This document shows, piece by piece, positions 43,101 to 58,100 of a stretch of 64,000 nucleotides of DNA. A program made the translations under genes and the position numbers. This DNA is from Oncomelania hupensis (Eukaryota; Mollusca; Gastropoda; Littorinimorpha; Pomatiopsidae). How positions within the stretch are numbered: position 1 is the first letter of the stretch; the number at the start of each line of letters is the position of its first letter. The DNA is taken from assembly GCA_036898135.1 (NCBI GenBank), contig CM072515.1:22689700-22753699 (forward strand). Direction: 5' to 3'. Under the pieces are notes generated by a model that saw only the letters and a program-made list of their open reading frames with translations, ran no database searches and was not told the origin of the DNA.

Positions 43101-46100
43101 ACTCAGAAAAATAAAAATGCTTTTCTGAGCCATTTTTATATCAAACGTTATACAATCTTCTGTGTTGCAATGACAACTATATATAACCAATAATGTGACT
43201 GTCTCCTTGTATGATCTCACTAGACCAATAAAGCCTCCTGCTGCATTTGTTTTACCTGCATACATGCTGTCCAGTGCATATTTTGTACATGGAAGTTTCA
43301 ACTATCATGCACACCAACCATGGTGCAGGTAACTCAAAGATTAAGATGCCCTCTAGTATGAATGAAGACTATATAGTTGCAAGTTGATCTTGTCCACTGG
43401 ACCTAATGCTGTTAGCACTTTTTTATTTATTTAATAATTCTTTTATAGCGCATTTCCAGCTCAAGAGCTGCTCAAGGTGCTGGCCAAGACAGGATCTAAC
43501 TCAAGCTGCCCGAGGCATCCGACACCTGGGTAAGACAAAAACTTGGAACTGGTATCTATCTATCTAAGTTTTATAAATATATCAATACAAACCTTTCCAC
43601 CGTGACTGAGGCCGCCTTGAGACGTTCGTTCATGGAATTTAGCTCCATGTGAAGTGAATGCTTCTCCACCACTGCCTGGTCAAAAGCATGCTGAAGAACG
43701 TTGACTTCTTCCTGCAGTCTGGGCAGGTCGGCCTCACTCAGCTCCTCTTCAGGGTCCTCTGGAGGAGGCACCTCTTCCTCCTTGGGCTTTTAGAGAAGAA
43801 AACCATATAGTACGATAAGGTATACAGCCATAGTAGGATAATGTATACTGGCAAAGACGATGACCTGCCACTAAAGATCAGCTGTTCAGAAAACATCCTA
43901 AATAGGTATCAATATCCTGCGAAAATGACACAGAAATGTATTTATGTGACAATACTTAAAAGTCATAAACAATGTGATGGCAATCTTTGTTATTTAATAG
44001 TTAAACTTTCCACTTCATTCATGTCAGTTTGTTTTATTGTATTAAGTGTGCCGTCTACCGTATCGCCCTTGGGTGGATATTGCTGTTAACTTCAATGTTT
44101 ATTCATTTCTATTCAGTCCCCAGTTTGCCATAACTATTTTTAAATAATAAAAATAAATGTGTAGCTCTTAATCCAGGTGTCTACGGTTCTTCTCTGTAAT
44201 ATTTTATTTTAATTGTTTCTTGATAAAATAGGATATACTGTCTTAACTGCAACTGAAGATGATGTGCTTATATGATTCAAAAGCAAAACTGTACAGAAAA
44301 TAATAAGGCACAATTATTAAGTAATGAGCCTAATTCGAATCTTTTACGATCAATTCATACGTTCCCACACACCCCTACACAGATAAAATGTTACAAAGAA
44401 AAATGAGGGAGGCATAAATCTAAGTATACATTGTATAATAAATACACTCAGAATTTGTTTCACAGTGAGTTTTACAGTAAATGTAATTCATAAAAAAAAT
44501 AGTGCCCTATGCTTCAGAAAACATTGCCAAACAGTTGTGGTTTACAATCAAACACTATCATTTTCCATGCTTTCAACAACTCCTGCAAGAATTTTATGGA
44601 CATACATAATTATTGTTCATGTAAGGAGACGTAACTGTTTATTGTAAAGAAAGACTGAAAAGATTTACATACAAAAAAATCCACATTAATGGTATCAACC
44701 ACATAATAATTATGAAATCTACCAATTTGACAAAAATGAGAGAAGCAAGAAAGTACTTCATTTTAACTTCTGGTTATAAAACTTGCCGTGGAACCGAACA
44801 CTGTACCATATAAGGTACCCTTACTATACCACAATACAGTGACAAAATGATTGTAAAATATATAAGAAAGTAAGAAAACAGGCGTAAAAAAAAACAAAAA
44901 TAACTTTAACCATAACAAATGAGTTAAGTGTCTTCAATGAGCATGCATACACTTAACACCCTGTAAACACACTTATGCTGACAAACACTCAAACACATAT
45001 GCGCACTTGCAGACTTATGGTACATAGGGCACTGTCATACCTAAATTCAAACATCAACACAAAATTAACGCTACACAACTTGAAAGAAAACAACCGTCGC
45101 CAAGTGAAGTTGAAAACTAAAACCAACACTAAAATCACTACACGTCATGCTTTGGAAGCCACATTTTATAAGTACCATTGACTATAACTGCAGAAATAAA
45201 TGATTAATCTTAAGAAATAGATTTCCAACCAGACTGGGACAGAGAGGTCACAAAACTATAAATATTTTGAACCATTCCCGCCCAGACATTATGCTTCAGA
45301 AAACCAAACTTTCACAAATACCACTACCACAGAAACAAATTATTCACCTTAAGAGTTAGTTTTCCCAAACGTCCGCCATGGAGAGATCACACAAAACTAA
45401 ATATTTTAAAACATCTCCACCCGCAAAAAGTAGAAGAAATTGTGAAGTAAAAATAAAAGTCAAATTAACGTCAATATTCAATACCTTCAAGACCGCTACA
45501 CACAAAACAGCATGCTTTGCAAAATATTTATCCACAAGCTTATGTACGGATATATATGGGTGTAGAGGGATAGACTTGAGCAGCTTTCCAAAGCTTGTAA
45601 GTGCACTATTCATAGGAACAAATCCGTTTACAATTTTTTTTTTTTAAACTACATCATAACTTGCAGAAAACAAAATGAAAAGGTGAACAAGCACATACAA
45701 ACAGTATATGCACGATGTAACAACTAACATAAATGTGTACAAAAACTGGAATCATACACCCCATGAACAAGTGCTGGAAAATCTGAACAAAACCAACCTA
45801 CTAAAGATTTCACACCTCTCTTCCCCCAACCTCCTACCCAACACACCCAAACATATACACCTCCTCCCTCTGTAAACAACTGACAGTTCACATCTACATT
45901 CCATCCAGAATTTGTAATCTGAATAATTTAAACAAAATGTTCAAAACTTCACCATCAATTGCCCTACCGCACTAGCACAGTGGTAGAACATTCACCTGGC
46001 ACACTGATGACCTAGGTTCGAATCCCACGGTAGGCAAGCTAAAGATGGCTATTTGTTCACTGCCCATCCTAACCAGGATGTTTTTCCGTCTTCTATACGC

Positions 46101-49100
46101 GCCTAGTGTCCGAAGACGTTAATCTACCCAACAAACAAACAACCAGGATGATTGCTGTGGTAGTACTGGTTGAGTGTTGATTTCAGTCCCTACCCCCTTC
46201 TTCCCTAGACATGGTTATCGCTGTCTGTGGTGTCACCAATGGCCGGTGTGGATCAATGTTCGTTCACTCATTCACTTAATATTTGAATGTCAACCAAATT
46301 ATAACCATTTTCCGTCTTTACTCATTAGATTAAATAAATTAAATATACCTCAAGTATTGTATATTGAGAAGAACACTCTGATTGATATTGAGCTTAATGC
46401 TCATAAATTTAATTAGAAATCATACATTATTAGGATTCTTAACTTTTTTTTTTTGAGGGGTTGGGGTGGGGGAGAATGGGACATTCAAAAAATTACTTTA
46501 GCAATTTTTCAATTATACTCAACTAATTTATTTTATGAAATATTATTAGATGCATTGCATTGTTTTGTTGTTGGGAGATGGGGGTGGGGGGTTAATTATT
46601 TATTAATTTGTTTTCATTTTTATTGTTTATCTTATTATTTTTCTTTTAATATTTTTTATGGGAGGTGGGGAAGGAGGGTGAAGGGAGGGACACGGAGATT
46701 AGGTGGTGATGCCACAGTCCCAATCCCAACTTCAACATTCTGTAAGATGCAAAATGACATTTATAAGTACTTCGTTCTTTACAGGTGAAGCTGAAAGGGT
46801 TTTTATGTTATTTTTAAATTTTATTTTGCGTGTTTCTGTGTTGTTTTGTTTGTTTCTTAATGTCAGAGACTTTATAAGGGATCAAGATCTCTCTTTATAA
46901 AATCTCTGTTAATGTGAATGAATTGTTACAATGGAATGCATGTTGTTAAAAGTGTATATTGTTAAAAGTGTATGTGGAGGTAAGTAGCATGATGATTTAC
47001 ATGGCTAGATTAATTAATTAATTAATTTTGAAAATATCTACGATGCTAGCACGGTAGATTTTGTGAACTGTTTATGTTACATCAGTACAACTTACGTTAA
47101 TCTGATGAATAAGAATTGATACAACAACAACAAAAGTTCCCTCATTCATGCAAATATTCTTTTTTAAATCAGACAAATTTTAAAGCTATACCCAAATGGA
47201 CTGCATATGTTTAACAACCCCCAACCCCCAAACCCAACCCCCCCCCAAAAAGAAAAAAAAAGACAGAAACAAAAAGAAGGAATTATTTATTAAACAATTC
47301 TTCAATTTTATTGCATCTAAAATAAAAACTTGCTTGTCCACTGTACAAAAGAATTTTAAAAAATTCAGTTGAAAGAAACCCAGCCACAAACAAAGAAACA
47401 ACAAACAAACCACTAAATGAAAGAATGCAGGCAAGATGAAGGATATTGTGGTGTACCATGCAGTCACTGATACAAAGATATAATGTACAACAACGGTTTG
47501 AAACATTCTGTGTGCTGTGTCTATGAAACATGCAAATGGTTATACAGATCAGATATACATAAGCTACCTTCTGCTGGTTGGAGCCTCTCCTCTGTAATTC
47601 AAGCAAACACCACAATGAAAGGAGTGTATGATTTTAAAACAAAATAAAACAAAATCTGTGGTAAATACAGTCAGAATGGGCTTCTATGTCTGACCCGTCA
47701 ATCCACCATCACAGATGGGAATCCAGATCCAAAAAACACAACAACGCCTGCATAGAAGGCATTAACACATTTCGGTTTCACTGAAAAGGAGTTTATGAAA
47801 GTTAATATAAGAAAGGAGTTTTGAAGGTATCACTTAGCAAACGATAACACAACACCAAAGTGGTCCATTTTATTATAAAAGGCGTAAGCACACAATAGAG
47901 TTGACTCAATATATTGTGAAGGAAATTAAAATAATTTAAAAAAAAAATTTTTTTTAGTCACTGAAAAATTCAAATTTACACAAATTATCTCTCATGTCAT
48001 AGAATACGTACAGATCAGATTGTTCTCAAAATCTAGTACTCGCAGGGAAGGAAAAGAATCCCATGAAATCAAAAGGAAACAAGGGCTATTATTAGTCGTG
48101 TGTACAAAGAAAATGGAAGAAAATAGTGAAGATCATAGAAACCTTAAATAAGTTAAATCCACGCATTAGGAAAGACAAGCTAGAATTAAGGACAAAGCCC
48201 ATGTGACTCATAATAATGCTCCTTGCAGAACTTGCAACATTTAACATAAAAATGAGTGCCCAGAAAACAAAATGAAATTGTGGCATTAAAATGCAAAGTA
48301 ATATTGACTTTGATCTTTCTATGCTCTTGATCTTCAAATTTTGACCTCCACACAACAACAAACAAGCAATCAGCATACACAAACAGCAACACACCCACCA
48401 CACACACAAAAAAAATAAAATAAATAAAAATAAATAAATAAATAAGATAAGATAAGATAAGAATATTTATTTACCAAGTAAAAAACGTTACAAGGATTTT
48501 GGTGTGGCATGGCGACAGTGAAATACACCCTTTCTTGCACAGTCATTCATCGTGTCATACACTTCATTGGCCTATAACATGTATACAGCACTAAAGGATA
48601 GGTAACCACAGTAACATACATCACTCATCAGTCATATGAAGTTATGGAGTAAAACACACCCTGCAGGTAAAACAAAATACAGCATTAAAACAATTTAACA
48701 GCATTAAATAAAATGAAAATTGTTAAGAATGTTAATAAAATCCTCCGATGTGTAGAGAAAATGTGGCATGTACTCACAATTGGATGTGGCAAGAATGTTT
48801 AGTAGGTCCTTACGGCTATATACAACAACACTTTCAGTCCCTACACACAACACAGCCCACACAAACACAGCAACAATCAGCTGCCGCCACACCGTGTCGC
48901 CATATGCCGGCGCCATCTTTTTTTTGGAATAAAAGGAAAAAGAAGTTTTTGCTACATGAGACATTTTAGTCACTGCCATGGAAACTCAAAAATTGGATCA
49001 AAGTTTGCATAAATATTGACACAAACTAAAAATAACATAAACAAAGATCTAGTGACAATACTTGTAAACTAACAACAACAAAATGGGAGGGGTAAGGGGG

Positions 49101-52100
49101 GAGGGGAGAAGAACGCTATTAAATAAGCCAAGAAATAAAGAAAAGCATTTCATGATCTCTGAAATTAGAGTAAAAACAAAAACACTAGTAAATAATAAAC
49201 ACAACAACAATAAAAATTAAAACAGCGCGCATAAAAGTCAATCATCAAAGAAACAATTAATACACACTAAAATAAAATATTTTAAAAGACAAGAAAAACA
49301 TAAATAAAATTAAATAAAAAAATGCAATAAAAAATATTTTAAGAAATTAAAGCTTACCTACTTATTAATCATAAATAAACAGCAAATTATGGTATTGTGC
49401 CATCTAAACGACCTACTGCTTCAATTCTATGCATGTACTTGGCCGTAAAAAATACAAAATATGATAAAATAATGTTTAAATATATATTTTTTTAAAATTG
49501 TAAATAAAAAAGAACGCATAAGAAATATTAACATTAATCTATCTTAAAAAAAAAACTAAAGAAAATAAGCCAATATGGTATCATAACCATCTACAATATG
49601 ACAGAAACGCGGTCGATGTTCTTCATCTACCCAAGTGAAATGCAAAATAGAATTTAAAAAAAAATGTTAAAATATAGATTTAAACAACAACAACAAAAAT
49701 TATCATATTTAAAAAAAAAACAACAACAAAGAAGCTAATGTGGTATCATAACCATCTACAACACATTATGACAGAAACGCGGACGACATATACTTCATCT
49801 ACATATCTACTACCCAAAGGACAACACGATCTACAGGCAATGGCTTTACCTTGCGCTTCAGTCTCAGCAATGCCTGAACAAGCATGCAAACACGGTCATG
49901 CATACTTCAACAATAAGAGTTTCCACAACACTAAAAACGTCCACAAAACGTTTGCTGTATATATGACAACCTGTCTTTACCATCCTACCAATCCCAATTT
50001 CTTTTTCTATCCGATTCAGCAGCCCTTATTAAGCGCAGCAAGTTTCTTCAACACATTGAAGTTGGCTGCCCTGCTTACACCCAAGAAGAAGATAAAATTT
50101 CATCTCCACTACATCACACTCAGATATATGCTCATGGAAAAAGCATTGTCCTATCAACTTTATTTGGTTCTTCTTCTTCTTCTTTCTGTTGACTACCATC
50201 TTCATCATCGTGAAGATTCTGTAGATGTTTGACTTTATGAGATGTTTTGCGTTGAAATATGGTACATTAGATATGTAATAGCTGCACAGAATTTTTGCCA
50301 TGGTTCAAAGCCTAATGGACGAGTATTTAAAAAAAGGAAATAAAACACACAAACGTGGTACAAAAACTTATAACATGTATGTGATTCTGGTACCTAATTT
50401 GTGTGGTATTAACTATATTGCATGTAAATCAGCCATGCATCATAATCAACAAAAAATATCCCACAGTCAAACACTAAACTTAGGTACCGGCAGCCTCTTA
50501 TTACGCTATGCGGGAAAGGTCTAAATGTGGTGAAAATGGCATATTTTGAATTAATTTTTGTGTTGCGATTTAATTCAATTTTTGTAAAAAAAAACTATGA
50601 ATAAGAAAGAATAAAACCCGAACGTTTTACTTATCTACTTTTTGTGTGTTCTTGTTGATGGGTTGTGTTGAGGGAGAAGGGAGAACGATCGCAATCGGCA
50701 GCGAAAAGCTGCTCCGCACATCGCCATTTTCAACCTGCCAGTGAAGGCAGCGCGAGCGACAAACACACATACCTCACGAAACGTCTGCTCGCGGGCTGTA
50801 TAGTTCATTCATAATATGCAAATTAGGTCAGGTTAAAAGACGAAAAGCCAACGATTCGTTTCGTATAAATATTGTTTTAGTCGTTATTTTTTTTCTCGTT
50901 GAAATTCACAGTCAAAGTTTAGGAACGACTTCAACTGCAAATATCTTTTAATCGGGTGGAAAAAATGCCAACAATATTAGATGATTCGGAAAGCTGGGTT
51001 TTCGACCTTTTCAATGGTGTACGCAACTTAGTCACATGATCCACGTCCCGTTGACGCGAGCCAGTAAAAGACGAGTACCCATTCAAGCGTGCTTTGTGGT
51101 TGACCCGAACTGTCATGGCGGACGATCTGAAAATGTCAGCTTCTAACGATGTGTGTTTGTCGCCATTTCTTCGCGAAATCGGATAATCAATTGGTAAGTA
51201 CACTTGATAATTACAGATGGTTTTCGGATAAAATTATTATTGCCCATAGTTTTGTTTAATGTATACCTCGAAACTTGTTTTTTTTTTTTTGAAAGTTCGA
51301 CCGATGTAGTGTTAGATTAGTCTTAGAAGTGTTCAAACATCGAGTGATGGTTCAGATACGACCATCGGCTAATTTTAGTGCAAACATTTAGCCGTTACAT
51401 ATAGTCACACAATTCTTTCTCAGGTTTCGCAAAACCATAATTCACGCATAGTTGTGTAGTTTTCTTGTGGGATTATCGATGATTGATGTAATATTTATAC
51501 GTGTAGGCCTATAGAAACCGAAAGTAGCGTTCAGCAACAAACGCTGTCCTTCTAGAGACTAGAATTGGTAGGCCTACGCACTGCTTTTTTAGTTTTAAAA
51601 TTTTATTAGCACTCAAGTTACTGTTTACATGTGTTAAAATTAATTATTATTAGTAATTATTATTAATTTAAATGCGTGTTACATGTCATGTTTATTACAG
51701 GATGATGGATCTCAAGTATTTTATCATAAATGTCATGTGTTGAGATCAGCATTGTTGCACTTGCACTTATTTTTTCCTTTCATATTCATTGTTGTAGGCA
51801 CACTCACAAATGGAGTTGTTGTGGATCTTGTGAGGTTTGTGAAGACTGAGAGAAAATCCTAAACCACCTGCCAGCCTGTCCTGACTTTCCTAGGAGCCAA
51901 TGCCAAGCAGCTAGACAAGAAAAGCATGGATTAAATCTATGAGAAGTACTGTTCCCTGCAGAAGTCCATTAAAAGACCAAATGGCAAGGAGAAGTTGGAC
52001 TCCTTTGTAAATGCTACTGCTAGTTAAGGTCCACAAACTGTTGTCTGCACTATTGTGTATCACATCTCAGAAAATATGTTAAATAATAGTTGCCAACATA

Positions 52101-55100
52101 CGCATAAGAACAAATTCACGCGGAGGTGGGGGTCTTGCAAGAGAGGGGGGGGGGGGGTACAAAAAGAAAAAAAATCTATTTTAATTTTCACTGTACCTTC
52201 ATACATATCAATTAAAAGATCTCTATATAACAAGACAAATGCAGTTTAAATCAATGAAATCAGATAAAAAATGATCAAATGGCATGCGTTTGAAGTTATT
52301 AGCTATTTGCTTCTGAATCTTTCCACGGGGAAAATTTTTTGGGGGGGCATTTTTGGAGTTCAGCAGTTCATTCTATTGACAACTGCCAGGTCCCAAAAAA
52401 AATAGGCTATTTTGTCACTACCAGGACTCTGCTTACTCCAAAAATGAGGCTCATGGGCTTTATAATTTTTAAGTTATGAACATCTAAACTTTGCAAAATA
52501 TCAATTTTGGCAAAATTACGCAATTTGCGGCACAAAAACTCGTTACGAAAATAGCTGTATCTCTGGTTCTAATTGAGATAGACCCATAATTTTTTTTTTG
52601 TTTTCTTATTTCTACCCCAATCTATAACTCTGTACCATTCACTTGTGTGAAAACTTAAAACCAAATTTTACCCTGCCGGTACCTACTAAACTAGAGGCAC
52701 GGTGGTCTAATGGTAGTGCTTTGGCTTGCGGATCTGAAGGTCCCGGGTTTGAGCCCTGTCCGGGCCATTGTGTTGTGTCCCTGGGAAAGACACTTTACTC
52801 CCGTTTCCTACTCCTTCGGATGAGAGTATAAACCGAGGTCTAGTCTGTGTGTCGCATACATTCCATCATAACGGTCTTTAAAGATCCTGACGCTCAAGTC
52901 CCAGACGGGTGAGTGCCGGTAACAAGAACACAACTAGCATGCACTTGGTCCTTCTCCCTGATCCCTGGCTGGCCAGGATAGTACTCAGTTGTCCGGGCGT
53001 CAGACCATGCACCCAAAGACTGCTGGTGGGCGTCTCGGGCGGTTTGAGTTAAATCCTGTATCCGCCAGCGCCTAGTCTGGTCGAGTATGGCGAGATAAGT
53101 GCGCTATAAAAATCCTCAATAATAATAATAATAAACTAAAGTGAAACACATGCAAAGTGGTAGCAACATTACTTATAACCCATTACCAAAACCTCAACTA
53201 AACATGCAGCAAACTTCCACATACAAAAAAATGTACCTTCAGCATGCACACATTAACATATCAGTACATAGACTCAAATTGCTGCACACATTGTGATTCA
53301 ATAAACACAGAAAGACACCAAATGTACCTTTAGCCCACACTAATATATCAGTACATAGACTTACATTGCTGCACACATTGTGATTAACACAGAAAGACAT
53401 TTTAACAAAAACACAAGAAAACAGAACAAGGCAATATAAGAAGTTATGCACAACCTCCTCAACAAAACTCACCTCAGCTTCAGCCTGCTTCTGCAGGCGT
53501 TCATTTTCTTCAATCTCTCTCTCCAGCTCGTGCATTCTCTCGATCGAGGCTTTGAGGGGGCCACAGCGCCGCGTGTACTCGACAATAGCGATGGTGTACT
53601 GCACGAGCGTGGCGCAGTCCTCGCTGGAGTACTTGGCGCCGGAGATGGTGATGCCTGATGAGCGGCTTTGAGGGGAGGCTGACCTTGTGCTCTTCACCGC
53701 CATGAACTGTTTCTCTGTATGACCCATTGGGAAAGACAACAACGTCAGGATAAAGAATCCTTTGTTGTCCCCATAAACATTACACGGAGATTTCTCAGTA
53801 CAACCATTTTAAATTGTCAAAGGCTAAAGAGTTATATAGAACAGAAGACTTTGATGCCGGTAAATGAAGGTCTTTAGGTTAAAAAGGCGGTTTGAGATGT
53901 GTCCAATGATTTGATAATTTTGTTGAATAAACGTATAGAAGCTTAGTGAAATACTCCTCAACTGCCTGCAAATATAGCTACCAGAAGACGAGACAAGAGA
54001 GCTAGAAGTCAAAGGAGAGAAAACACAGAAGATGAAAAGGTTTTCTGTACATGTATGTATTTCGCTACAAGTTTCTTCAGAAGTTCAAAGCCATTGATAT
54101 TAATTACTACTATATTGTTGTGGTCTCTAACACTATACATTTATTCAACAAAAATTATCAAATCATTGGAAACATTGAATCATTGAAAATGAAAGTAAAC
54201 ATTTAAAAGGGGTAATTTACTACATGTGATCAGTGCACGGTGTGAAGTCTTTAACACTAGAAAAATACTGCTCAACTGCCTGCAAATATAGCTAGCAGAA
54301 GACGAGACAAGAAAACGTTTTCTGTACATGTATTTCGCGCGTTAAAGACTTCACACCGTGAACTGATCACATGTAGTAAATTACCCCTTTTAAATGTTTA
54401 CTTTCCTTTTCAATAGTACTCCTTTTCTTCCACTGAAATTTCAGTACTTTCTAGAAGTAGTAGTTTGAGGACAAAATAGGCTGTGAAGCCTTTGCAAATG
54501 TCCTTTCTTTGACCAGTTCAGTTACTTTAAGGGTCTGTTATGCAGGCACATTTTCCTATAAATCACTTATCGATCATAGCTATGGAAAATCCCTTTAAAG
54601 TTTGGTAATTCCACCAACTGGTTTTTATATGAAATTTATGTTTGTTGATTACAAATGCATAAAGCCTGTGTAAATTGAACACTGCAGAATCTGATCCTTC
54701 TGTAGTCAATTTTAATCTCAAAATATAATGTTTTAAAAATCTAATCCTTTATTGATTACAATGAATAACTAAGTAATTTCATAGCCTCTGATCAAAGAAC
54801 TCTAAAGTTAAAAGACCGAGGCATTCACCTGAAGCATTCTCCAGCATGCTTCCCTCTCCTGTGACACCCAGTTGTCCATCTTTGCTCACAGCCAGGTAGC
54901 TCTCCACAGCTGAAGACAAGTTTGTTCGTTTTTACAGTACTTGAATGACAAGTATGATTGATTACTCAGCTTCAAAACCTGTGCAATATCCGCACTCAAA
55001 CGTATCTATCATGAACATTTGGTATTACAGCTAGAGTATGCACCAGTTTCATAAGCTGTTTAAACTGGTGGGCACAGAAAACCAAAGGTCTGGGTCCATG

Positions 55101-58100
55101 GCCAACATTAAGACATCAAAATTATGAGGGTATATACTACACGATAAGTGGCATATTCTATCCACACGTACACAATAAACTCAGCTTGCTCAACATTTTA
55201 CCTACCCAGTTTTGTTATTTCTCATTTTAAAAATATGATCGGAACACCACCACTAATGTAGAAATAAAGTCAACACACCAGCACATGAGGTGAACAAAGA
55301 AACAAATAAAATGCATTGAATACATTTCTATATCCTTTGAATTGGGGAAACATGAGTTTGTGCCTGCTAAAAGCAATCCCTAGCTGAAACTGTATGGAGA
55401 ACAACTGACATAATCAAGACAGTGGACTGAAGTGCAAAGAAACATTTGCAATAAAAAGAACATTAATTCCATAATCTACTCATGTGAACCATCAAAAAAA
55501 GAAAGAAAAGAAATGTTGCCCCTATACAAAAGAAAGAACCTAAAAAGTACCTTGCAAGACGTCAGCAGGCAGGCCGTCTTCCCATGACACATTGTGCATC
55601 ATGTCCACAAATTTGGTGGTGTCGTTCATGGTCTGCTGCATGTTCTTCCATTGCGCACGGTCAAAACGCTCCCCATCCTTGGTGGTTTTTGCTGTCAAAC
55701 AAGACAACATCACATTAAATCAATGTTACATTACATTACATTACATGGTTGTTGCTTTAGGTCCAGCGGCCGTCAATGTGGCCATCCTGTGTATATATTT
55801 TACCATAAAGAGAAATTAAAGTTGTCTCTAACACTGTATATTTACCTCAATAAGAAATATGAATGATATGTAAAGCACAGCAATTTTAGATCGTAAGGGT
55901 ATATGTCCATCACATATAAATTATTAATCAGCAATGACTGTGGCAATGTGAAAGTCTGCGTTTCTTGTTGTTTTTTTTAGTTAAATCTTGCTATATTTAA
56001 GCCAGAAGAGCAAGATACACTATTATTGTTCCAGCATCCGTAAACATCTGTATCTTCCATATAATGTTTCCTAACTTTTTTTTCTGTAACAGGTCCAAGC
56101 ATTATTCAAGTCATGGCCAGCCAAACACACACACACATGCACATACACACAAATCAATACATGATGACAATTTAAGTCAAGGCTGGATTAAGTGCATTAA
56201 GTATATTCTATACCTTTCTTTGTACAATAGGCCTTATTCGGAAATGGGAGATAACTTGTTTATTTGTTTTGTTTTCAGTTACCCAGAGTTATTCAGGTTG
56301 ACATCATCAGAGCATGTCGTCTCAGAACACTATGAAAGCTACCCGGAGCAGCAAGCTTTTCTTTGGGAAAGGGGGATGGTGGTTGCAGGGCAGTGCAAAG
56401 CCAAACTGACGGAGCTTGCCTGGATTGCTACTAAAGCAACCTTTTGGTTGATTCGTAAGGTTTGATAGAGGACAGAGGAGAAATTATAGGCAAGAAACTG
56501 TGTTCATTTGCAAAGAATGTCCGCCCAATGTTAGACAACTCAGGGCGCAAACATGTGGGCAAGCCTGCCAAAGTTGTTTAGTTTAGTTAGTAAATATAAT
56601 ATGGATGCTTGATTGTAGGCCTTGCGGCGGCCTATTCCACGCCTCTTCCTTCCTTGTCTTACATACGTGTGTGGGCCGAGCTTGTGCATTTTGAAAAAAA
56701 TAAAAAACAACAATAATTTTGACAATAAATAAATTAAAAAATAACATTCAATCGTCATATTCTTTAAACTTAGCTATAAAAATAGGATTGCTGTCCAGAA
56801 AATTCTTAAAGGCATTGAAATTTTGTGCAAATTTAGTGTAGGTTTATTAGCAACATTTTTATCAATTCTGAAATGCTGAATGAAAATACTACCACACAGC
56901 TGTTGCATTAGTCTTATTGCCACCTCAAACACATGTTTTCATATTCAAAACAATTCAAATGCCAAATTCAAACACAAAGATCAAACTTCAAAAGGCCACA
57001 AATATGTAACACATCACTTCAAAATATTAAAACCACCTGCTTTCATTACAGCATGCATGCAAATAAAAGCCAAATAAAGTTTCCTGAAACAGTAAAATGC
57101 TCAAATGTTCAGTGAAGTGAATGTTGAACTGCAATGCACAGTGGATTATTACCAAACAGTCTGTCTTTCCAACTTCAACACGATCATTGAATTCTGCAGC
57201 CTGGTGAAATCCAGAAAAAGTGAACATGCATTTTGACTCAATAATGAAAGGTTTACTTTTTTTTTTGGTTGACTTTCAGTTGACAGTACCATACGCAGCT
57301 TCTTAATGGACCAATAAGCAAACAGAGCAACAGTTTAGTTATGAATTTATTGTCACACATATAAATTACAGTAATTCCCAAATTATTTCACCTACAAGCA
57401 AGCCCCACAATAAAACTGCAGCAAATTATAGTCAAATCACTGCATGAACAAGTGAAAATTAGTCCATAGGCAAACAGTTTTGCTACAAACAAACACAAAA
57501 GATCTTCCAACCTGATTTCTGTCGCTCAGCTGAAAACAATTGGGCAGACGTTAAGTTCTACTTTTCTTCTTTATCTTGGGCAGACATTATGTTCTACTTT
57601 CTATCACCTTACTATCCAACAAAACACGCACACACAAATTTAAGAAGCAAAATCAAACTTAATTTTTTAACAGGGTTTGTACAGAAACTGAAACTAAAAA
57701 TTCCAGACTTTTTCCAGACTTTTCCAGACCAACATTTGAATTTTTAATACTACTCGATGACTTTCCTTTCAATCACATACATGTGCATATAATGATCATA
57801 ATGATGATAATAATAATAATATTATTAATAATAAAAATAACAATTAATCATGCTTTGTGATAACATACACTGTTGCTTAAAAAAAAAAAAAAGTCCTGTA
57901 AAACTTCTGCAATCTTTTTGAGATTCAAGACTTTTCCAGACCGGGGTATGATTTACAAGGCTTTTCAAGGGCCTGGAAAGTCAGACTCATTTTTAAAGAC
58001 TTTTCCAGACTTTTCAAGACTTGGACGAACCCTGATTTATTCATGTGAAAACAAAATTGTATAAAGAGAGACACATATATACATGCTTTTTGGTGTAATT

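Noticed and set aside
48704..48979. Minus-strand frame with a signal-peptide-like start as a secreted protein exon
   Set aside because: Short, with no consensus continuation and no recognised domain; it could equally be LINE debris.
49738..50232. 164-residue plus-strand frame
   Set aside because: No recognisable family, biased composition, overlaps a diverged direct repeat, and lies in an intron with no splice or promoter support.
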